This document shows, piece after piece, positions 44,428-54,140 of a stretch of 64,000 nt of DNA. The translations under genes and the position numbers were made by a program. Positions within the stretch are counted from its first letter, which is position 1; the number at the start of each line of letters is the position of its first letter. The notes below the pieces were generated by a model. It was not told the origin of the DNA. It saw nothing but the letters and a program-made list of their open reading frames with translations, and made no database searches. The stretch is taken from positions 1 to 64,000 of the forward strand of contig NZ_AZXF01000012.1 in assembly GCF_000515115.1 (NCBI RefSeq), in the 5' to 3' direction. The stretch comes from Nocardiopsis sp. CNT312 (lineage in GTDB: Bacteria > Actinomycetota > Actinomycetes > Streptosporangiales > Streptosporangiaceae).

Positions 44428-46521
44428 TCAGGGCCGGGCCGTCGCCCCTTCGGCGGTGCCGTTCTCCTCGGTCTCCGCCTCTCCGGGCGGGTTCGCTTCG
44501 CTGTCTTCGCCGGTGTTCTCCGGCTCCGGTGCCGTGTCGGGTCCGGGGCGCGGCGGGGGAGGCTCGGTGGACAGGGTGAGCGGTGCCACGTCCGTGTCGA
44601 AGCCGAACACGTGGGCGTAGAGGGCCAGTTCCGCCTCCAGCGCCCGCACGCGCGACTCCGCGGAGCGGAAGCCGTGCCCTTCGCCCTCGAACTCCAGCAG
44701 CGCGTGCGGGACTGCGCGCTCGCCCAGGGCGGTGGCCATGGCGTGGGCCTGGTCGGGGGTGACCACGGGGTCGTCGGTGCCCTGGAGCAGGAGGACGGGG
44801 ACGTCGATCTCCGCGGTCCGGTTGATCGGGGAGCGCTCCTTGTAGCGTTCGGAGAACCCGGGCAGGGTGCCCACGAGCGAGTCCAGGAAGCGCGACTCGA
44901 AGTCGTGGGTGGTCTCGGCCAGGGAGAGCAGGTCGGCGACGCCGAAGTAGGACACCCCGCAGGCGAACGTGTCGCCGGTGAGCGAGAGCAGGGCGGTGAA
45001 CCCGCCGGCGCTGGGGCCGCGGACGGCCAGCCGCCGGGGGTCGGCGATGCCCTGCTCGACCAGGGCGCGGGCGACGGCCGCGGTGTCCTCCACGTCCACC
45101 ACGCCCCACTCCTTGCGGACCCGCGCGCGGTAGGAGCGCCCGTAGCCGGTGGAACCGCCGTAGTTGACGTCGACGACGCCGATGCCGCGGCTGGTGAAGT
45201 AGGCCTTGGCGAGGTCGAGTTCGTGGGTGGCGTGGGAGACCGGGCCGCCGTGGGCCCACACGACGTAGGGGGCGGGGCCCTCGGCGGCGGCCTCGGGGTG
45301 GGTGGGCCGGTACACGTTGGCGTGCACGCGGGAGCCGTAGCGGCCGGGGAGGGTGACGTGTTCGGGGACGGGCAGGTAGGCGGCCTCGGGCACGCTCTCC
45401 AGTGATTCGCGCAGGACCTCGACCCGTCCGGAGTCGGGGGTGAGGCGGACCAGGCACTGGGGCCGGGTGGCGGAGGCGGCGAGTGCCACGACGGTCCGTC
45501 CGTCGCCGTCGATCTGGGACCAGGAGGTGAGGTCGGTGGCGACGGGGGCCAGTTCCAGTGTGTCGGGGTCGTAGACGCTCGGGGTGAGGTCGCCGGTGCC
45601 GTGCAGGGCGACCACGCGGCCGGAGTCCAGGACGGTGAAGGAGCGGTGTCCCAGGCGGCCGGGCGGGGCGTGGAACTCCTCTTCGGCGGGGTAGAGGGCG
45701 ATGGCCTGGCCGTGGATGCCCGCTTGGTAGAGGTTCCAGTAGCCGGGCCAGTCGGAGGCCAGGTAGAGGGTGTCCGCGTCGGCCCAGGTGGGGGAGAGGA
45801 CGGACTCGTCGGAGCTTCCCTTGAGCCGGAACTCGCGGGTGATGCCCTCCTCGCCGAGGGTGGCGAGCCGGAGTTCGGTGCCGTCCCAGGGCATGAGGGG
45901 GTGGTTCCAGCGCACGTAGGCGAGGCGGTTGCCGTCGGGGGAGGGGACGGGGGAGGCGTAGAAGTCGGCGCCGGAGACGAGGACGCGTACGGCGGAGGGG
46001 TCGTGGGAGGCGCGGCCAGAGAGCGGTACGGCGACGATCGACCGGTGGACCTTGTCGCCGGTGTGCTCCTCGCGGACGCAGAACAGGTGTTTGCCGTCGG
46101 CGCTCAGGGCGGGGTCGGCGTAGCGCAGGGCTCCGGGGGCCTCGGGCTGGGGGGTGAGGGGGACGGGGACGGTCGCGTCGTGCTCCAGCAGGTAGAGCCG
46201 CTGGTCCTCGGCGTTGGCGAAGGCGATGCCCATGTGGGTGAGCGCCTTGTCGTCGCGTCTGGGGACGGGGAGGTAGGACCGGCCTCCGTATTCGTGGACC
46301 CGGGTGCCGACCCCCCAGGGAGCGCGGAGCAGTTCGGCCACGGTGCCGTCGGGGGCGCGGCGCATGACGGTGGCGCGTCCGCCCTCCTCGGGGCGCTCCT
46401 CCTCCCACCAGATCTCGTCGCCGACGACGGAGGGGAAGGCCATCCGGCGTACCCCGCGGGCGACGTCGTCGGCGCTGATGGGTGAGGGCCAGGTGCCGTG
46501 AGGGATCGACAGGTCAGACAT
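44428..46521 (-). CDS. S9-family (prolyl oligopeptidase-like) peptidase
   Basis: A 697-residue serine peptidase: an N-terminal beta-propeller (~residues 20-400, with repeats such as SPVPSPDGNRLAYVRW and LSPTWADADTLYLASD) caps a C-terminal alpha/beta hydrolase. The catalytic Ser is in RGPSAGGFTA, Asp in LLQGTDDPVV and His in GEGHGF. No signal peptide, so cytoplasmic, trimming short peptides. The last ~45 residues are a Pro/Glu-rich acidic tail. ATG 46521 with GAGAGGGA upstream is preferred over the earlier open frame. It is convergent with recX. Confidence 0.92.
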   Translation of the reverse strand: MSDLSIPHGTWPSPISADDVARGVRRMAFPSVVGDEIWWEEERPEEGGRATVMRRAPDGTVAELLRAPWGVGTRVHEYGGRSYLPVPRRDDKALTHMGIAFANAEDQRLYLLEHDATVPVPLTPQPEAPGALRYADPALSADGKHLFCVREEHTGDKVHRSIVAVPLSGRASHDPSAVRVLVSGADFYASPVPSPDGNRLAYVRWNHPLMPWDGTELRLATLGEEGITREFRLKGSSDESVLSPTWADADTLYLASDWPGYWNLYQAGIHGQAIALYPAEEEFHAPPGRLGHRSFTVLDSGRVVALHGTGDLTPSVYDPDTLELAPVATDLTSWSQIDGDGRTVVALAASATRPQCLVRLTPDSGRVEVLRESLESVPEAAYLPVPEHVTLPGRYGSRVHANVYRPTHPEAAAEGPAPYVVWAHGGPVSHATHELDLAKAYFTSRGIGVVDVNYGGSTGYGRSYRARVRKEWGVVDVEDTAAVARALVEQGIADPRRLAVRGPSAGGFTALLSLTGDTFACGVSYFGVADLLSLAETTHDFESRFLDSLVGTLPGFSERYKERSPINRTAEIDVPVLLLQGTDDPVVTPDQAHAMATALGERAVPHALLEFEGEGHGFRSAESRVRALEAELALYAHVFGFDTDVAPLTLSTEPPPPRPGPDTAPEPENTGEDSEANPPGEAETEENGTAEGATARP

Positions 46522-46806
46522 GTCCCTCTCAGGTAAGGGTCGTGGGTGAAGAGTTGACATACCGACCTTAGTGGTCATCCGGTGCTTCCGGGGAGGCTTG
46601 AGGCGGTGGTGTACGCATGTGATTCCGACCCCGTCCGGCTTCCGCCCATTGTTCTTCATTTGTGACTGCTGTGACTTCGAGGTGAACGGGAGGGCGTTCT
46701 ATGCTTTCGCGGACGTCACATGGTGACAACGGGACCGGGTCTCAACGCGGCCACAAGCCGTGGGAGGCGGTCCCGCCACCGCAGACTTGCTAGAGAGGAA
46801 GCCAGG

Positions 46807-47850
46807 ATGAGCGTGGGACGCAGGACCGTGCGTGCCTCGGCGGCGATCGCCTTGGCCGGTGTGGTCGGTCTGTCCGCTTGCGCGGCACCCGAGGACACCG
46901 AGGGCCCCGGCAGCGGCGGAGGGGAGGAGGAGACCACCTTCCTCCAGCTCGCGACGGGCTCCACCGGGGGTACCTACTACCCGCTCGGTGGTGAGATCGC
47001 CCAGCTGTGGGGCGACAATATCGAGGGCATTCAGGTCGACACCTTCGCCACCGGCGCCTCCGTGCAGAACATGCGCGTCCTGGAGGGCGCGGTCGAGAAC
47101 GAGGGCGAGTCGATCGACCAGAGCGAGCTGGTGATGGCGATCAACGGCGTGGCCAACCAGGCCCTGGCCGGTGAGGGCCCCTTCGCCGACGAGCCGCTCG
47201 CCAACCCCGGTGACATCCGGGCCCTGGGCAACATCTACCCGGAGGTCATGCAGGTCGTCGTCAGCGCCGACTCCGACATCGAGTCGATCGCCGACCTGGA
47301 GGGCATGAACGTCGAGATCGGCCCGCCCGGCAGCGGTACCGAGGTGGCGGCCCGGGCGATCCTGGAGTCCTACGGCCTGGACCCGGACGAGGACATCAAC
47401 GCCTTCGACAGCACCTTCGGCGACGCGGCCACCGCGCTCGGCGACGGCCAGGTCGACGCCGCGTTCGGCATCCTGTCGGTTCCCGCCGCGGGCATCGTCG
47501 AGGTCTCGGCCAGCAACGACGTCCGGCTCCTGCCGCTGGACACCGAGGAGATCGAGTCCGGTCTGATGGCCGAAGACCCGAGCTACAGCATCCTGGAGAT
47601 CGCGGGCGGCACCTACAACGGCCAGGACGACCCGGTGAACACGCTCACCCAGTGGGCGACGCTGTACACCACGTCGGCGCTGGACGAGGACACGGCCTAC
47701 GAGCTGGTCCGCGTGATGTACGAGAACGCCGGTGACATCGGCCACGACGTCGGCAGCCAGGTCCTGCTGGAGACGGCGATCGACGGTCTGGGCGACGTCG
47801 AGCTGCACCCGGGCGCTCAGCGCTACTACGAGGAGCAGGGGATCCTCTGA
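46807..47850 (+). CDS. TAXI-family TRAP transporter substrate-binding lipoprotein
   Basis: A 347-residue secreted binding protein. The signal peptide ends at the lipobox VGLSAC, Cys25, followed by an acidic Gly-rich tether. TGSTGGTYYPLGGEIAQLW is the TAXI family hallmark, and NVEIGPPGSGTEVAARAIL the second. ATG 46807 has GAGAGGAAG upstream. It is the first gene of a three-gene importer (binding protein, DUF1850, fused permease). TAXI-TRAP systems use an ion gradient to import organic acids such as glutamate or other dicarboxylates; the ligand here is unknown. Confidence 0.94.
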   Translation: MSVGRRTVRASAAIALAGVVGLSACAAPEDTEGPGSGGGEEETTFLQLATGSTGGTYYPLGGEIAQLWGDNIEGIQVDTFATGASVQNMRVLEGAVENEGESIDQSELVMAINGVANQALAGEGPFADEPLANPGDIRALGNIYPEVMQVVVSADSDIESIADLEGMNVEIGPPGSGTEVAARAILESYGLDPDEDINAFDSTFGDAATALGDGQVDAAFGILSVPAAGIVEVSASNDVRLLPLDTEEIESGLMAEDPSYSILEIAGGTYNGQDDPVNTLTQWATLYTTSALDEDTAYELVRVMYENAGDIGHDVGSQVLLETAIDGLGDVELHPGAQRYYEEQGIL

Positions 47851-47852
47851 CG

Positions 47853-48380
47853 ATGACCTTGTCGCGCAGGGCCGCCCGGTGGACGCCGGGCGGTCCTGTG
47901 TTTGTCGCGGTGCTGCTGGGGTGCGCGCTGCTCCTCACCGGTTCCACGGACACGGCGAGCGCCTGGTTCTGTGTCCGGGTGGTCGGCGAGGACCGGCCGG
48001 TCCTCAGCGTTCCGGTCCGGGTCGGCGACCTGGTCGGGCTCGACCACACGCACTCGGTGCACCGCCGCCCGGTCACGGAGGTCTACTCCGTCTCCCCTGC
48101 GGCGGGGCTGGCGATCGAGGAGCTGCGGGCCGACGCGCACGGTGCCAACCTCCCCTCGGGGCCGGAGACGGTCGACGGTGCGACGAGCACGTTCGCCCGC
48201 GACGGTTCGGGCTACCGGGTCGACCACCACGGCCGGCCGCTGGGGTCGGTGCGGATGGTCGTGGGGACCGCCGACGTCGACCACCGGCTCACCTTCGAGG
48301 GACGGACCGTCCGGCTTCTGGACCTGGTGGGTCCGGGGGCGGGGGTCGAACTGTACGTGCAGACCCATCCGGGTGGGTGA
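47853..48380 (+). CDS. DUF1850 protein of the TAXI-TRAP operon
   Basis: A 175-residue protein with one N-terminal hydrophobic segment (FVAVLLGCALLLTGS) and a DUF1850 domain (VGEDRPVLSVPVRVGDLVGL, DHTHSVHRRPVTEVY). DUF1850 genes typically lie between TAXI binding-protein and fused TRAP permease genes, as here, with two-base and ~50-bp spacings. Exact role unknown; an extracytoplasmic accessory to the importer is inferred. ATG 47853 follows the previous stop almost directly. Confidence 0.85.
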   Translation: MTLSRRAARWTPGGPVFVAVLLGCALLLTGSTDTASAWFCVRVVGEDRPVLSVPVRVGDLVGLDHTHSVHRRPVTEVYSVSPAAGLAIEELRADAHGANLPSGPETVDGATSTFARDGSGYRVDHHGRPLGSVRMVVGTADVDHRLTFEGRTVRLLDLVGPGAGVELYVQTHPGG

Positions 48381-48432
48381 ACCCGGCGGGAGACGTGGGG
48401 GCGATCCCCCACCGACGATGAGGATGAGGGTG

Positions 48433-51400
48433 ATGACGACCGATCCCAAGGGCGCCGGCGAGTCCGGTGCCGCCACCACCGCCGGCGGGGGAACCGCGGG
48501 CGGCGGGCTCGACGAGCGGGCACTGGAGAGTATCGAGCACGACATCGAGGCTCTGGAGAAACACGACTTCACCGACGACACCGGGGTCGAGCAGGTCCGC
48601 GGGGACCTGCGCGCGGTGTGGCGCTGGGGGGTGTTCGCCGTAGCCCTGGCCCTGGCCGTGTTCCACCTGTGGACGGCGTTCACGCAGACCCTGCCGCCGT
48701 TGCAGCAGCGCTCCTTCCACCTGGCGCTGGGGTTGGGGCTGGTGTTCCTGCTCTACCCTGCCAAGGAGCGCAAGGAGGGGCCGCACGGGCCCTTCTACGG
48801 CGCCGTGATGGCCTTCAGCGCCCTGCTGGTGGCCTATGTCTTCGTCGGGGTGCTCTCCGGGGAGAACGCGAGCCTGTACCTGTACCTGCCGCAGGCGGTG
48901 TTCGGCGGTCTGGCGGCGGTGCTGCTCGCGGGTACGGCGTTCTACCTCTGGCGGACGCGCGCCTCGGCGGCGGCCTCGCGGGCCCAGACCGGGGCGGGTG
49001 CGGTGCTGCTGGCCGGGACGGCGCTGGTCTCGGTGGACCTGGTCACCAGCGACGCGGGCGGCGGGTTCTTCTGGCTGCCGATCCTGGGCCTGGTACTGGT
49101 GGTGGCGGCGATCGCGGCGGCCGTGGTGCTGCTGCGCTTCCCGTCGGTGCTGCCCGGGTGGCTGTGGCCCCTGGTGAGCCGGTGGGGCCTGACCGCCGCC
49201 GGCTTGGGGGCGGTCCTCTACATGTGGCTGGCCGGCGTCGCCGACTGGAACGTGCTGGGTCCGGCGGTGGCGATCCTGGTGCTGGTGCAGGGGGCGCGGT
49301 ACGTGCCCTTCACGGTGTGGGGGATGCCGCTGTTCGACGCGGTGCTGGCCGGGCTGGGCCTGTTCGCGGGCCTGTACATGTTCGTCAACTACGAGCAGAT
49401 CACGCGTACGGTCGGCATCCTCAACCCGACCTACGTGATGGTGGGCACGGTCGGCATCCTGCTGATCCTGGTGGCGGCCTCGCGGGTGCTGGGCGCCGCT
49501 CTGGTGGTGCTGGCCAGTGCTTTGGTGGCCTTCGCCTACTTCGGGCAGGCGATGCCGGGGTTCCTGCGCCACCGCGGCTCCAGTGTCGACCAGATCGTCA
49601 CCAACCTGTACGTGAGCACGGAGGGGGTGTTCGGGACGCCGCTGGGCATCTCGGCCACGTTCATCTTCCTGTTCATGATCTTCGCGTCGATGCTCCAGCG
49701 CACGGGTATGGAGCGGTTCTTCACCGATCTGGCGCTGGGCGCGACGGGTTCCTCGGTGGGCGGTACGGCCAAGGTCGGTATCGTCACGAGCGCCTTCTCC
49801 GGCACGATCACCGGGAGTTCTGTGGCCAACACCGTCTCCAACGGCGCGTTCACCATCCCGATGATGAAGAAGTCGGGGTACAAGCCGGAGTACGCGGGCG
49901 CGGTCGAGGCGGCCTCGTCCACGGGCGGGCAGATCATGCCGCCGATCATGGGTGCGGGCGCGTTCATCATGATCGAGTTCACCGGGGCGAGCTACCAGCA
50001 GATCCTGACGGCGGCGGCGATCCCCGCAGTGATGTTCTTCGTCTCCCAGTACGTGGTGGTGCACTACGACGCCAAGCGGATGGGGATCGGCGGGCTGCCC
50101 AAGGAGATGCTGCCGAACCTGCGGCGGCTCCTGCTCACGCGCGGCTACCTGATCGCGCCGGTGGTGGCGATCTTCGCGCTGCTGTCGATGGGCTTCTCGC
50201 CGATGTTCTCGGCGATGGGCGCCGTGGTGGCGACGGTGGCGGTGAACCTGGTCACCCAGCTCGTCGCGGCCCCCTGGGAGCGGGTGGACGGGAGGCTGCG
50301 GCGGCGTTCGCTCGGCGACATGGCCGGGACGGCGGTCCGTCTGTCGCTGCCGATCGCGGTGGCCGCGGCCGCGGCGGTGGGCGTGGTGTTCCTGGCCGGT
50401 CTCATCGGCGAGGCCACGGAGCTGAACCGCGGCATGGTGGCCCTGGTGGCGACCGCGGCGCTGACGGTACTGGCCATCGCGGTGATGCTGCTCTTCGGAC
50501 GCTGGAAGGCGAGCGGTGAGGACCAGCTCAACCTGCACTCGTTCCTGGACGGCCTGGTGGGCGCGTCCCGGCTGGCCATCCCGATCATCGTGGCGTGCGC
50601 GGCGGCGGGCATCATCGCCGGGGTCATCACCACCACCGACCTGGGGCTCAAGCTCAGTGACGGGCTGCTGGGCATCGCCGAGTCGATCAGTTCGGCCCTG
50701 GCGTCGCTGCTGACGGCGGTGGCGGCCTCGCCGGTGCTGGCGTGGACCGGTGCGGGCGCGGGCTTCGGAGCGGAGGCGGTCGCCTCGATGCGCGTCGACC
50801 TGTTCCTCATCCTGTTCATGTCGATGCTGGCCTGCCTGATCCTGGGGATCGGGCTGCCCACGACCGCGAACTACGTGATCACCGCGACCCTGGCGGCCCC
50901 GGCGATCATCGCGGTCCTCCAGGGGGACCTGGAGACGCGCACACTGGCGATGCTGCTGACGGCGCACCTGTTCGTGTACTACTTCGGTGTCCTGGCCGAC
51001 ATCACCCCGCCGGTGTGTCTGGCGGCCTACGCGGCGTCGGGGATCTCCGGGGGCGATCCGATCCGTACCGGGTTCTACTCGATGCGGATCGCGGTGGCGG
51101 CGTTCGTCATGCCGTTCATGTTCGCGTTCTCGCCGGAGCTTCTGCTGCAGGGCGTGGGCTGGGTCGGCGGGGCGGTGGCCGCGGTGTCCGGTGTCCTGGG
51201 CGCGGCCATGGTGGCGCTGGGCCTGGTGGGGTATCTGGACCGGAGACTGTCCTGGTACAAGCGGCTGGGCCTGGTCGTGGGCGGTCTGCTCCTGGTCTCG
51301 GCGAGCTGGGAGACCAACGTGGTCGGCCTGGTGCTGATCGCGGCGGTCATCGGCTACGAGAAGGCGCGGTCCGGCCGCGGCGGGCGCCGGAGCGAGGGCG

Positions 51401-51438
51401 CTCCGGCCGAGGAGGTCCCCGCCGCCGTGGGCGAATAG
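48433..51438 (+). CDS. TRAP transporter fused permease (4TM/12TM)
   Basis: A 1001-residue permease fusing the small DctQ-like and large DctM-like subunits, as in the 4TM/12TM TRAP fusion family paired with TAXI binding proteins. An acidic N-terminal segment precedes about 18 hydrophobic helices. DctM signatures include GTAKVGIVTSAFSGTITGSS, GQIMPPIMGAGAFIM, and LGIGLPTTANYVITATLAAP. Extra helices between residues ~100 and 330 make it longer than the common ~650-residue form. ATG 48433 has GAGG at nine bases; ATGs at 48418 and 48424 are alternatives. A perfect terminator follows. Confidence 0.92.
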   Translation: MTTDPKGAGESGAATTAGGGTAGGGLDERALESIEHDIEALEKHDFTDDTGVEQVRGDLRAVWRWGVFAVALALAVFHLWTAFTQTLPPLQQRSFHLALGLGLVFLLYPAKERKEGPHGPFYGAVMAFSALLVAYVFVGVLSGENASLYLYLPQAVFGGLAAVLLAGTAFYLWRTRASAAASRAQTGAGAVLLAGTALVSVDLVTSDAGGGFFWLPILGLVLVVAAIAAAVVLLRFPSVLPGWLWPLVSRWGLTAAGLGAVLYMWLAGVADWNVLGPAVAILVLVQGARYVPFTVWGMPLFDAVLAGLGLFAGLYMFVNYEQITRTVGILNPTYVMVGTVGILLILVAASRVLGAALVVLASALVAFAYFGQAMPGFLRHRGSSVDQIVTNLYVSTEGVFGTPLGISATFIFLFMIFASMLQRTGMERFFTDLALGATGSSVGGTAKVGIVTSAFSGTITGSSVANTVSNGAFTIPMMKKSGYKPEYAGAVEAASSTGGQIMPPIMGAGAFIMIEFTGASYQQILTAAAIPAVMFFVSQYVVVHYDAKRMGIGGLPKEMLPNLRRLLLTRGYLIAPVVAIFALLSMGFSPMFSAMGAVVATVAVNLVTQLVAAPWERVDGRLRRRSLGDMAGTAVRLSLPIAVAAAAAVGVVFLAGLIGEATELNRGMVALVATAALTVLAIAVMLLFGRWKASGEDQLNLHSFLDGLVGASRLAIPIIVACAAAGIIAGVITTTDLGLKLSDGLLGIAESISSALASLLTAVAASPVLAWTGAGAGFGAEAVASMRVDLFLILFMSMLACLILGIGLPTTANYVITATLAAPAIIAVLQGDLETRTLAMLLTAHLFVYYFGVLADITPPVCLAAYAASGISGGDPIRTGFYSMRIAVAAFVMPFMFAFSPELLLQGVGWVGGAVAAVSGVLGAAMVALGLVGYLDRRLSWYKRLGLVVGGLLLVSASWETNVVGLVLIAAVIGYEKARSGRGGRRSEGAPAEEVPAAVGE

Positions 51439-51450
51439 GGTCCGCATCCC

Positions 51451-51478
51451 GGGGTCCGTGCCGGACGGCACGGACCCC
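51451..51478 (+). terminator. Hairpin terminator after the TRAP permease
   Basis: A perfect 12-bp stem (GGGGTCCGTGCC at 51451-51462 with 51467-51478) and a 4-nt loop, 13 bp after the stop and 27 bp before miaB, so it insulates miaB from the importer operon. Confidence 0.85.
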
Positions 51479-51504
51479 TCTCCGCGCGGCGGTAGCCTGG
51501 AGCG

Positions 51505-52995
51505 GTGAGCCAGAGTCGTACCTATCAAGTGCGGACCTACGGCTGCCAGATGAACGTCCACGACTCCGAGCGCCTCTCCGGTCTGCTGGAGGACGCTGGG
51601 TACGCGCGCGCAGCCGAGGACACCACCGCAGACATCGTCGTCTTCAACACCTGTGCGGTCCGTGAGAACGCCGACAACCGCCTCTACGGCAACCTCGGGC
51701 ACCTGCGTCCGGTCAAGGACGCCCATCCGGGGATGCAGATCGCCGTGGGCGGCTGCCTGGCGCAGAAGGACCGCGGTGAGATCGTGCGCCGCGCGCCCTG
51801 GGTGGACGTGGTGTTCGGCACCCACAACATCGGTTCCCTGCCCGCCCTGCTGGAGCGCGCCCGCGTCCAGCGGGAGGCCCAGGTGGAGATCGCGGAGTCG
51901 CTGGAGCACTTCCCCTCCACACTGCCCAGCCGCCGCGAGTCGGCGTACGCGGCGTGGGTGTCGATCTCGGTGGGCTGCAACAACACGTGCACGTTCTGCA
52001 TCGTTCCGGCACTGCGCGGCAAGGAGCAGGACCGCCGCCCCGGCGACGTCCTGGCCGAGATCCGCGCCCTGGTGGCGGAGGGGGTCAGCGAGGTGACCCT
52101 GCTGGGGCAGAACGTCAACGCCTACGGCAGCGGCTTCGGCGACCGGCAGGCGTTCTCCAAGCTGCTGCGCGCCTGTGGCGAGGTCGAGGGCCTGGAGCGG
52201 GTCCGCTTCACCTCCCCGCACCCGCGCGACTTCACCGACGACGTCATCGAGGCGATGGCCGAGACCCCCAACGTCATGCCGCAACTGCACATGCCGTTGC
52301 AGTCGGGGTCCAGCAAGGTGCTCAAGGACATGCGCCGCTCCTACCGCCAGGAGCGCTTCCTGAACATCGTGGAGAAGGTGCGCGCGGCGATGCCGCACGC
52401 CGCCATCACCACCGACATCATCGTGGGCTTCCCCGGCGAGACCGAGGAGGACTTCGCCCAGACGCTGCACGTGGTCCGCCGGGCGCGGTTCGCGATGGCG
52501 TTCACCTTCCAGTACTCCAAGCGTCCGGGGACCCCTGCGGCGACGATGGACGGACAGGTGCCGCCGGAGGTGGTCAAGGAGCGCTACCAGCGCCTGGTGG
52601 AGCTCCAGGACGGCATCTCGTGGGAGGAGAACCGGAAGCTGGTCGGCCGCGAGGTCGAACTGCTGGTCACCGAGGGCGACGGGCGCAAGGACGGCGAGCA
52701 CCGCCGCCTGTCCGGCCGCGCCCCCGACAACCGGCTGGTGCACTTCTCCGTGGGCGGGGGCGAGGAGCCGCGCCCCGGTGACACGGTGACCGTGGAGGTC
52801 ACCTACGCCGCCCCGCACCACCTGGTGGCCGACTCCGGGGTACGGGATCTGCGCCGCACCCGCGCCGGGGACGCCTGGGCGGCGCGCAACGGTGCGCCGG
52901 CCCAGGGGAGCGGTCCGGACGTACTGCTGGGCATGCCGGGGGTGGGGGCGCCCCCCGCGCCCGCGGAACCGGTGGGCGGCTGCTGCGACGCCTGA
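51505..52995 (+). CDS. miaB: tRNA-2-methylthio-N6-dimethylallyladenosine synthase MiaB
   Basis: A 496-residue radical-SAM methylthiotransferase acting on A37 of tRNAs after MiaA. The N-terminal Fe-S cysteines lie in [22 protein letters not shown] and VGGCLAQKD; the radical-SAM cluster is [12 protein letters not shown] near residue 157; a TRAM domain is near the end. The last ~60 residues form a Gly/Ala/Pro-rich tail ending GGCCDA. GTG 51505 gives the family start [16 protein letters not shown]. Its partner miaA is convergent and 33 bp away. Confidence 0.95.
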   Translation: MSQSRTYQVRTYGCQMNVHDSERLSGLLEDAGYARAAEDTTADIVVFNTCAVRENADNRLYGNLGHLRPVKDAHPGMQIAVGGCLAQKDRGEIVRRAPWVDVVFGTHNIGSLPALLERARVQREAQVEIAESLEHFPSTLPSRRESAYAAWVSISVGCNNTCTFCIVPALRGKEQDRRPGDVLAEIRALVAEGVSEVTLLGQNVNAYGSGFGDRQAFSKLLRACGEVEGLERVRFTSPHPRDFTDDVIEAMAETPNVMPQLHMPLQSGSSKVLKDMRRSYRQERFLNIVEKVRAAMPHAAITTDIIVGFPGETEEDFAQTLHVVRRARFAMAFTFQYSKRPGTPAATMDGQVPPEVVKERYQRLVELQDGISWEENRKLVGREVELLVTEGDGRKDGEHRRLSGRAPDNRLVHFSVGGGEEPRPGDTVTVEVTYAAPHHLVADSGVRDLRRTRAGDAWAARNGAPAQGSGPDVLLGMPGVGAPPAPAEPVGGCCDA

Positions 52996-53001
52996 CCCGG
53001 T

Positions 53002-53026
53002 CCGGGGCCGCCGGGCGCGGCCCCGG
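53002..53026. terminator. Bidirectional hairpin between miaB and miaA
   Basis: An 8-bp GC stem (CCGGGGCC at 53002-53009 with 53019-53026) with a 9-nt loop filling the 33-bp gap between the two convergent genes. Confidence 0.7.
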
Positions 53027-53028
53027 CC

Positions 53029-54042
53029 TCATCCGGAGGTGTCGGTGTCCGCGTAGCGGCCGGTGGGGTGCAGGGTGGCGATGTCCACCAGGGTGGCGTC
53101 GGCGTCCGGCCGGGGGGCGGTCATGGCCGCCTGGACGTGGGCGAGCGCGCGCTCGGTGAGGTCGGGGGCATCGTAGGGCAGCCAGTGCACCCGGGGGTCG
53201 CGGTGGAACCAGGACTCCTGGCGGCGGGCGAACCGCCGGGTGGCGCGCGCGGTGTCCTCGCGGGCCTCCCGCTCGGTCAGTTCCCCGTCAATCTGGCGCA
53301 GCGCCTGTGCGTAGCCGAGCGCGCGGGAGGCGGTCCGGCCCTCGCGCAGCCCGTGGTCGGTCAGGCCGCGCACCTCGTCGACCAGGCCCCGCTCCCACAT
53401 GCGGTCCACCCGTAGGCCGATCCGCTCGTCCAGGTCCGGTCGGGGGGCGGTCAGCCCGACCTGTGCGCACGGGTAGAAGGGGGTGTGGTCGGGCAGCCGT
53501 GCGGTGAAGGGGCCGTCGGTGAGTTCGATGACCTCCAGGGCGCGCACGATGCGCCGTCCGTTGCCGGGCAGGATGGTGCGGGCCGCGGCGGGGTCGAGCC
53601 CGGCGAGGCGGGCGTGGAGCGGTCCGGGCCCGGTCGCGGCCAGTTCCGCCTCCAGCCGGGCGCGTACCGCCGGGTCGGTGCCGGGGAACTCCAGGTGGTC
53701 CAGGACGGCGCGCACGTACAGTCCGGAGCCGCCCACCAGGACGGGGAGGACGCCGCGGGCGGCGCACTCCTCCACCTGGCCGCGGGCCATCGCCTGGTAG
53801 CGGGCGACATCGGCGGTCTCACTCACCTCCCACACGTCCAGGAGGTGGTGGGGGACGCCGCGCCGCTCCTCGCGGCCGAGTTTGGCGGTGCCGATATCCA
53901 TACCGCGGTAGAGCTGCATGGAATCGGCGTTGACCACCTCGGCGCGCGTCCCGGTGCGCTCCTCCAGGCGGAGGGCCATCTCGACGGCGAGGTCCGACTT
54001 GCCCACAGCGGTCGGGCCGACGACCGCGATCATCTTGATCAT
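53029..54042 (-). CDS. miaA: tRNA dimethylallyltransferase MiaA
   Basis: A 337-residue enzyme that prenylates N6 of A37 in tRNAs reading codons that begin with U. The P-loop VVGPTAVGKSDLAVEMA is at the N-terminus, followed by VVNADSMQLYRGMDIGTAK and the later LVGGSGLYVRAVLD and RRFARRQESWFHRD, all diagnostic. ATG 54042 (MIKMIAVVG) is used, with ATG 54033 possible; neither has a clear Shine-Dalgarno. In most actinobacteria miaA follows miaB in the same direction with dapF behind it; here it is inverted and dapF is absent. Confidence 0.95.
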   Translation of the reverse strand: MIKMIAVVGPTAVGKSDLAVEMALRLEERTGTRAEVVNADSMQLYRGMDIGTAKLGREERRGVPHHLLDVWEVSETADVARYQAMARGQVEECAARGVLPVLVGGSGLYVRAVLDHLEFPGTDPAVRARLEAELAATGPGPLHARLAGLDPAAARTILPGNGRRIVRALEVIELTDGPFTARLPDHTPFYPCAQVGLTAPRPDLDERIGLRVDRMWERGLVDEVRGLTDHGLREGRTASRALGYAQALRQIDGELTEREAREDTARATRRFARRQESWFHRDPRVHWLPYDAPDLTERALAHVQAAMTAPRPDADATLVDIATLHPTGRYADTDTSG

Positions 54043-54052
54043 GGGGTTGTTG

Positions 54053-54092
54053 GGCGTGGAGACCCCGGCCTTCAGGCCGGGGAGGAAACGCC
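54053..54092. repeat. Two-tier hairpin next to miaA, resembling an IS605-type end
   Basis: CCCCGGCCT (54063-54071) pairs perfectly with 54074-54082 (tip TTCA), and GGCGT (54053-54057) with ACGCC (54088-54092) across symmetrical 5-nt internal loops. The TTCA tip and following GGGGAGGAA resemble the right-end hairpin of the adjacent TnpB element (TTCA tip, GAGGGAGTAA), suggesting an older element end. It is also 10 bp upstream of the miaA start on the other strand. Confidence 0.4.
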
Positions 54093-54140
54093 CTCTCCTT
54101 CCTGTCATGTGCTTACCAACGAACCAGTGGAATGTGAGCT

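Noticed and set aside
48289-52821. Long antisense frame across the TRAP permease and miaB
   Set aside because: Same GC effect; composition is low-complexity and the opposite strand carries clear protein families.
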